Below are positions 54,901 through 63,900 of a DNA stretch of 64,000 nucleotides, one piece after another. How positions within the stretch are numbered: position 1 is the first letter of the stretch; each line of letters opens with the position of its first letter. The position numbers and the translations under genes were made by a program. The stretch is from positions 7,328 to 71,327 of the forward strand of contig LUCM01003807.1 in assembly GCA_008360955.1 (NCBI GenBank), written 5' to 3'. Below the pieces are notes generated by a model that was not told the origin of the DNA, ran no database searches, and was given only the letters and a program-made list of their open reading frames with translations. Source of the stretch: Fasciolopsis buskii (lineage: Eukaryota > Platyhelminthes > Trematoda > Plagiorchiida > Fasciolidae).

Positions 54901-57900
54901 TTTTAAATAACCCAAGTAAGTAGAGTTAATGTTCACCTTAGACCTGAAACCCAAAATGACAGTCAGATTTTCACTAAGAATGCACTTACACTGTCTAAGA
55001 CCGCATAAACCACATCCCCCACTTATCTGTCTACCGAAGCATTTTTAACGCAGAATCTACCTCAGTTCATCCTTTCATTGTTTAGGCCTCCAATATTCTT
55101 ATTCTCAAGGTCCCGGATCTGCTAGAGCGTCCAGTTATTTTAGGCATTCAATCCCAAAATGCACAGCGATTTTCGCTTTCTCGCTGTCGGTAATTTCCCT
55201 CAACAGGGAAATTTTCGATGCTGGATGTTTCTTATCCCCACCTCCCATTAAGTCCCGTAATTAGTATGATCATACAAGATTCATCGCTGTAACGTATATG
55301 TTCGTAGGCTTTACTAGACTACTGAACACAAAACTAGCATGCTGACCAGTGACTACGCGAGAATTTCGGTGTGGAATGATTAGTTTATTGGGTGTATTGA
55401 ACACGAGATCTCTAGCCTCATCCGAGGGGTGTGTGGACTGAGCAACTAGTAATCTGTCCACGGCGATTTACGGGAAACTCAAATCGTCTTACTGCCTATC
55501 GAGCCGGCTCCATTACTCAACGATTAGGAGCAGATTCCCTCTGCCAACTTTCTACTATAGTTTGGGTAACCGAGTGATGTCCAGCCCACAGAGGAATCAG
55601 GGATCCCGCCGGATAACCAATGGCGTTGAGGATGGAGGAGCCGTTACATGTGTGGCAAACTTCACGCGTGATACGCAGGGGACGTTGCCCCATATACGTA
55701 CATATATATATATACGTATATATATATGCAATTTTTATTGTCTCGCCCATTTTACTTTGAATACCGATGGGCGAGTGCGAGCTGACTTTTTGGCTTCCTA
55801 TCCGACCACCGTACACAATTTTCGAACTCACGAATATGGTACTTGCAGTTGTGCAAACAGTTCGAAACGGTAACCCCAGCACGTGTCAGAGATAGACAAG
55901 TTGTGGTTGTTCAATATAAAAATCGGTTGAAGTAAAAGCTTTTCGTAACATAAGTTTTGTACCTTGTCTGACCAAAGATACACAAGCAAGTCAGCTCAGT
56001 TCAGTTCGTACAACCACTGATCTTAAACCAACATATTTTGATTTTCGCTACCACCTAACAGCACCACCTGCTGAAACAGAAAAGGAACGGGGAATAATGA
56101 AAGATTGATTGCGAAATATTAAGTTGAGGATTTATGCAGAACAAATGTTTTGAATGCAAAAAACCCACTGGCTGCAATACTGAGCCATGTCACCCATTGT
56201 CTCTAACCATCGCTTCGGAGGATCTCGCAGACCCAAAATTGGTAGTCTAGCTAGAGCTACACGAACAAGTCCCCTGGCTAAAGCTTTCATACATTTGTCC
56301 CATGTCATCGACTGACCACTTGAACCAACTTCTAACCGCCACCCACCTCGAAGAATAGCATACAGCGAGCCAGAGGCTCTGCTGGGATGCGTGGAACATG
56401 TCCCAACCACCGTAAACTATTCACATTCAGTGGTTGTTCTGAAGACTGAGTCCTAGGATCCAGTAGCTTATCCCTAATCTCTAAGTTACTCACAAAATTC
56501 TCGCACCATAATCTACCAATACTATGAATACAACCGTGTTCAAACACGAAGTTTGCTCAGAATTTCAGCTCTCAACGGCCAAGTTTCGGAACCGTAGAGC
56601 AATACCGACCCTACTGCTATTGTGTAAACTCGACTTATACGTGTTTTCGTCTGCATCAGAGATTGTTTGGAATCAGAGAACTACCCATTGTCGAATCAGT
56701 GGGACAGTTGGGAACAGATGGACGTGAAAATTGGCCCTTCTGTAATCGGGTTTCAATTGCCAACTAAACACCAGGAGCCCGTCAATAGAAAGTGGACAAT
56801 AACTGTTCCATCCTTCAATACTCATCACTTACGTTCTGGCACGAATTTGTCCTGAATCACGCGCTGTAACCAGTTCTCTCATTTTCGACATGCGTAGAAT
56901 GGAAAATCGAAAATCATGCTCGCCGTTGTTTTCAATCAGCAGTTGACGAGATTTTCGATGCTGCACAATAATTGCTCCGAAATCCATCTGCTTCGAGGGT
57001 GAAATTGTAAACCTAGGGAGGTTCAATAGATATTGTCCAAGGAGTTAAATGCATGTTGAAACAATCACTTACGATCAAATGGGTTAACTAAGCCATTTAG
57101 CAGTAGTAAGCATTTGTTTCGGGGTTATTTGCAAACGGTTTTTCATGGAAAGCACGTAGGTAGGAGAAACTTACAATGGTTGATCAACTGACAATAGTAA
57201 ATGTCTGACTTATTATTCAAGGGATTCTCTCAAACTTTTGATGGGCACGTTATTTATTAAGGCAGTATCGTAGCCGCTGAACGTTTTAGGTTCAAAGTCC
57301 GTGTCCTTGTCGTTTCCCGTTTTGCCGCCAGGACATACCAGGCAGTTTTCAACCAACGAAGCCCTGCGAGATGTGGTCCTTTTAATATGCTGTTCTTATA
57401 TTCTCAAAGTGTCATGTCGGGATGTACTTTTTTGGGTGATGAAAGCGGTTATTGGTGACGACCCGCAATTGAGATCCGCAAACCTGGCCAAAGAGACCCC
57501 GTCCATTCCGCGTTTCCAATGTGTTCCCCCGCGGGCATGTGAAAAGTTTCCACCACCTCTTACCTCAGTCACACAGGTTGGTGTCTTTGTATCTGTTCCT
57601 AAAATTAACAGTTTTATTTACTAGTTGGATGTATATCAATGCAGAGGTTTGAAAATAAATAAGTGCCTTTTTGATGACTGATGAGTATTCTTCATGAACA
57701 CTTCACGAGTGTCACCCGGCCCGTGCTTGGAGATCAGTATCTCTGGTTTTGTGTGAATTACATGGGTACCTGAGAGAAGCAGCAACATTGAATTGGTATA
57801 ATGTGTTGCCTACAATACTCCTTTCACCTCCACCAGCCACAGGAAGCTGAGGGATGCACTGGCGGCTACACCACTCGGCAGGCAGAATAAGTCAGGTTAA

Positions 57901-60900
57901 GGGGAACCCAGACTAAAATTCTCGCGGAGGTGGCCTCCATCATGCGAATCCGAATGTTCATAAATAAGCGGATAATATCCGTTGAATCTAACGGTTATGA
58001 AGGAAATTCGTCCGATCGCAAGTTGTAGTCTAATTTTTGGAATGGAAAATGCGGTCCCAGTCAGTAATTGGCAACCAAGCACCAAGATTATCTCGGAAGC
58101 CCTGGGCGTCTTGTATTGGTAGAATGCCACCAAAAGACAAACCGTTTGGTCATTCTTTGGCTCTCGACATGTGAATTTCCAGTTGCTCGACAGTTAGTAC
58201 CTGGTTGTGAACCGGATAAAGTTACCACTTCGAACAAAAGAGGACTGGAGCTGGAGAAATCAATTCACACACTATTCCCAAATATTTTCATGTATCTCGT
58301 CTCAGCAGTTCGATCTGATCATACTGCTGAATCCCCGATGCTTTTTCCCCCCTAGTGGCCGGGATGACCAAGTCGCTAACTTGGAGTCAACATCTTAACA
58401 AAAACTTCTAGTCTCTCTGGTCTGTTGGAACGCACAAACTCTCCTGGATATGGATAAGCAATCCATGTGTATGAGCACATTATACAGCTGTGGGGTTGAT
58501 ATTACGTATATATCCGACGTACGTCTACCAAACTCCGGCACCTGATGTATTTAATTCCCTCAGGAGACCCACCCTACTGGATCCACCATAGTGGGCCAGA
58601 AGACAATTCTGTACTTCAAGATGTTACAACTGCATAAACAATGGGATAAGATTCAGCAAGATTCATAATGACATGGTCCAGGTGCACCCCACGATCGTTG
58701 TTGCAATCTATGCTCCAACTTTAGCGGTGCATAATTTCCGGTACATAGGTTCTACTATTCAAACAAACAGTCAGACCGGAGACCGAGTTCAAAGTTGTGT
58801 AGACTGCATCGGGAGATCGTTCCTACATCTTTGCAAAACATTGTGATCTTGCAGTAAAATATGCCTCCACACAACGATGCACATCTATCGAGTAGCCGTC
58901 CACTCAGTGCTTGGGTAAACATGTGAAACCAGGCCACTAAGAGCTGACGATACCAAAGAGCTGGAGGGTTTCGACCACGCGAGTCAAAGTCACATAGCAA
59001 AAATCAAGTGGTTTGACCACCTCAAAAAATGCATTATACGTCAGCACTCTGTGAATCTCGAACGACGTTCCTGGCCCACAGTGGTGCGACCAAGTCATCC
59101 GCTAACGAAAAATGGAATTGATTAAAAAGAGCCTCTACTGACGTAACCTTGTCCAAGCTGGGAGTGTCGCCACGGTGGCCAAATGCAGACATGGGTTTGT
59201 CCTATTAAAATCGGCATGGACCACCTGGGCCTTTATTCGGTCTTCGTTGAATATGGCTGGAACGAGAACTGGATTTTGCGGTGTGCAGACTTTGCCGGAG
59301 ATCACGACCCATGGACGACTGAAATTAGAAACGTCCAGGAAGTCGACTTATCCTCTCGCAGGAGCTGGTCGCACAAAAGTAAAAGTAAGTCATGTAAGTT
59401 TTCCTGCTGATATAGGTTGGCGGTGATCAAACGGATAAGGTTGGGTCGTTCGGACGTGAAGTTCGCGGGTTCGAATCCTCCCACCGCCGGTCAATTTCCC
59501 CACTTGGAAGCCCTCTGCTGGCTGCCGCCCCCTTCCTGAAAATTGATGTACATTGTTGTTTCATTAATAACGGAAGTAAAAGATAAAAATAAAAATAAAA
59601 AATGGTAGATGTGGGGGATTAAGTCAGACAATTTTGCACGGGTTAGGTTCAAACGCTTATTCCCAGGAGCTCAAGCCAGCCAGTTGTTTTTATCCGGAAG
59701 TGTTTGGATTGACTAAGAAGTGTTTGGTAGATAACCCCCAGACATTTGATTTGGTCTCTGAGGTGACCACTGTCTTCAGGTGTGTCAGGATGATACTGCA
59801 TACTGCCCATGATGCACGATGATACTCATGGATTAATCATCTTATCCCATTTGTTGCTGGTTCAACAACAAGACAGACCACACTTCACACAGGACATCCC
59901 TAAACAAATACTCAGACATAGACCGATGAAACCGCTGCAATTTTTTTTCCATCTCCTGGGCTTCGTGTCTCATAAAACGTAATGGATAGTTTGCAAATTA
60001 AAAATTTTGCTAGATTATGGTTCTCGATGCGGTGCCGGGCACCTTTCGCATGTTTCAACTTTGTTCTTTTTCTTCTGAGTAGATGCTGTGAGCCAATGGC
60101 GAAATTCACGGTATGCCAACGTTAATTTGATTGTTAAGCTATCGCGAGCTTGATGATATACAGGGGTAAACCGAGTTCACGATCACGATTTATGAACCGC
60201 CAATGGACTGACACTTCCAAATATGTCAACAGGTTGCTTATCGTTGTTATGACCATTTTACTTTCGCATCGCGTATCTTCTACAGTTGACCGAGCGTGAT
60301 TTTTATGTCGCATTCCTTTGGATTATTGGACATGGAGACCTGAACCACACCCGGGGTTGGAAGACGAACCTGTGTCCCTGTGCACTCGTTCAAACGTCTG
60401 GTCACACGGCAATTCCATTGGTACATGTCCACTCATACACACACGCACACACACGGACTGTGCACTATGCGCTCACCTGTGGTTGGGTTGTTCCCCTTGC
60501 TTTAAGTCCATTCGCCGCGATTGGAAATGCGTGCTTTCGCACAGAAACTGTTGATTGGCTGTCATCCATCTAGACCGCTCATTTGACCCACCAATCTTTT
60601 TCCTGTTCCCGTCACATGTTCGGATTTTATTCGGCTGGACGAACACGTGGGGGCCGTTCTGTCGGCGGTTCGAGTGAACTGTTACTAACCTGTTGCTTTC
60701 CTACTCAGTTTTGGTAACTCATCTGGGCCGTTAATTGTTTGATCCGCTTGCCCAATTGTTGCCTGTGCATTTAGTGCTCATTTTTAATAATTTGCCATGT
60801 CTACAGAACCATGTCCGATCGACCCAATACTGCAGATTGTTCAATAAACATCGATATCCCTCACACCCGGTAAATAGCAATCTGAAGGGGTCTATTCTGA

Positions 60901-63900
60901 CGCCTTACGGTGGTAGTTTCTGAAACGCTTGCGTTGGTCACCGATCGCAAAGGAACAGTAGCGGAGTGGCGAAGATTTCCTAGCATCCAGTAATCAAATC
61001 GTCTTGCCCCAAAAAATTTGAAATTTAGTTTAATAAATTTCAGCGGACAAATCTGATACCGGCACTTGTATTGCTTATAACCAGTCTTCCTTAAAACAAG
61101 ACAGTGTAGAAGCGGAAAATCGTCGAAGAAACAACGGTCAGACCCCGTGAAGCACAAGCACCAGCTATCAGAATTGATAAGCAGATATGGTTAACGTCTG
61201 CTTACAACACAAAAGCGATGTCTTTTCCAATAAAAGCCGAACTTGTTATTGTCAGGAACAAGCAAACTCAATTTAAGAGTAGTGGAAGGTTTAATGAGGC
61301 TTTCTAAATGGTTCACTAACTAGTGACAACGTCCAACCTGTCTTTGGAAACGTTGATGTTCGCTAAACCGTTGAGAATCAACCCGGCGTCTGACTCCTAA
61401 TGATTCGCTCAGGGTTCCCGTCCCAGCCCCGATGCAATGAATGTGTACCGCTAGATGAAACAGCTGTATGGCACTTCCATGACTTTCAATGGAAATTTGA
61501 ATGTTGACACTGTGTGAGGAATCACTTGGAGAAAGAGAAGATAAACATTAGTTGAACCCTATTTTGCATTAAAAGACTTGGTAATTAAAGCGTTTCGCAT
61601 GATTCATGGACCGGTGATTAAATAGATACAAACTTCGACACGTACTTGCTAAATAACGCTCGGATAGATAACTTGATGGGTATTGATGCTACCATTTCCG
61701 GACTTCCCTTCGTGTTTGATTCGATGACCTGACATCGAAGGACCGGTTCATCTTCGAGAACATACTCCGTTTTTGAGCAAAAACACAACTGAAACGGCAA
61801 TAACAGAAGTGCCCATTTACTCAAATACAAAGAAATAGTTCATTTCACGATAAATAACTAAACTTGTGGAGAAACGAACCATAAGCGTAGTGTTCACTGA
61901 CTTGTCATAACCATCACCTAGGACGATGATGACGACTACCCTGGTCAGTGATCAACACAACTGCGTTGACATAACACAATGCGCCAATCGATAATCTGGG
62001 CGAACAGATCATGGATAATAATGGGTCATATTAGGCAGTCGACGAATCAGTCAATGAGTACCGATCATGAAAGGCTAATTTTTTGGTCTGCTCGACACTG
62101 GAGTTAGTGGGAACGAGAGAAATGATTAACCGTCGACTGACGAGTCGTACATTTTTAACGTTGAAATAAACAGATTCACCTCTGCAATCAAATGTTGTCG
62201 CATTTAAAAGTGCATTTTGGTCCTCATTCCTCCACAGCCATCATTGCAGAGTTCGGAAAATTTAAGCTCTTAGAGCATGGAATCTTGCGTTAAGTTTAGA
62301 CGTTTCAACTTTGAATCTCATCGTATTTCGGCCTCACATTCAACCGAGGCATGTGACTGGACCGAGGAGCGTAAGCGTAAGCAACCGGTCATTTGCATGA
62401 CAGTTCTGACTTCATTGGTTTCCGGAAAGCACACTCGGCCCAACAAGGTGCTTTGCATTGATCACAATGATAATAATGCTAATAGTAATACTAATTAAAA
62501 CATTGGTGTCTGGAACAGTGTTTCAGTAATGCAACTTACGGTGATCACTGCTGCTTTCTCGGAAGGACCTAGATTTATTCGCGGTGGAGTTATTGTTAAA
62601 ACGGACCCAGGATGAGGAATCGGTTTGGAAGACTTCTGAAGTACAAGACTGAAAAAACAGGAGCGCGAAAGGCAGATCAGATGCAACCCCATGACATTTG
62701 AAAATCAGGTTTTAAACATTACACACACTTTACTAATTGTCGTCTAAGAGCACTAACGGAATTTATCACATCTCTTCATAAGCAGACTTTTTGTTGGTTA
62801 AGCTAGTGGCTGATGCCCATTTACGACAGCTCGAAAATGTGCTATCTAAAAAGGCATTTTAACCTTTCCCAGTCGAATTCTCTATGCCGTGATGTCAAGC
62901 TTATGCAGTAAACCGCAATTTTTTGCTCTTACACTGCCAACACATAATTCAGTATTCCATGTCCGAAAAATTACCTTGTATACCTATACCACTATTTTGC
63001 AGAGCTTGATGCTCAGTCTTACATTCAGATATATACCTGGAAATCACAGAATGTGTTTAAAAGTCTAAAACTATTCACGAAACGTTTACTCTGTTAAGAC
63101 TATTCCTAGCTCTGAAAGCAATGTATTTATCGTTTTATTTTGGTACAGCATAAAGATTTTTTGAGGTTTTTGGTTGATGTATCACAGCTCTCATTTTGTC
63201 ATGGAGGTAACCCGTGAACCTGGTGTCCGCGATCTAATGTTCCTCGTTCTCAATGTCCATCTAACTCTTTGTGACCAGTTGATCTACTGGAAGGAAATTG
63301 CCTGTAAACATAGTTGAAATTTTAACTCACATCTATGGTGGGAGTGCTTGTTCGCACCGTAATCGACAACTTAATACCCCGCTTTCCACAAGGCTTTCGC
63401 ATTCCAATTAGAAGAAGCCATTTTGAAGTCAGTCGGGGAGTTCAAACATAAATGTAAACTTAAAACTCCATCGTTGATGGTTTCAACGTACTGGTTGTTT
63501 GTATCATGTTAAATTAGTAACAAGGATAATATCTGTACTTACATCAAATATCAAACTGTACTCTACATAAGCTGCATTATCTACACCAATCCAACTTCTC
63601 ACAGTCAATTCAGACGAAGAAATCGAAGCAAGAGTTTTGGGCCTTTACTAGCTCAGCAAAATAGGCGGTCAGTACTCACTTCACCGCAAGTTCATATGGC
63701 CCTCTGTTCTTCAGTGTCAGAGTGTGTTTAGTTTCTTCTCCAACTCTACAAAGGCCGAAATCAATCCCGCCATCACTTCCTGGAGAAGAATCGAAAAATT
63801 GAATGAGATGACCACTGTAAAGCCTAAGTGAATTGGCCCCAAACTGTTCTGCACGGATTCGATAATAATAAGGATTTCTTCTGAAGGCCTTCATTAGCTT

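Larger units (their letters stand above)
51044..56832 (-). other. HYDIN intron, 5.8 kb, with LINE debris and a possible extra exon
   Basis: This intron holds a minus-strand RTE LINE 3' end (about 56.11-56.68 kb), a TA-rich tract (about 55.69-55.73 kb), a small hairpin (55192-55213), and long plus-strand stretches at 53.1-54.9 kb that look like decayed coding sequence of unknown, perhaps retrotransposon, origin. A 61-bp candidate alternative exon lies at 52247-52307 (see findings). Confidence 0.5.
57013..61645 (-). other. HYDIN intron, 4.6 kb, repeat-bearing
   Basis: This intron holds a plus-strand LINE remnant (about 58.7-59.0 kb), a tRNA-derived SINE (59415-59602), a short CA-rich stretch near 60.44 kb, and a SINE-like repeat (about 61.34-61.50 kb). 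A B-box-like string lies at 57287-57300. I see no convincing coding exon in the remainder. Confidence 0.6.
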
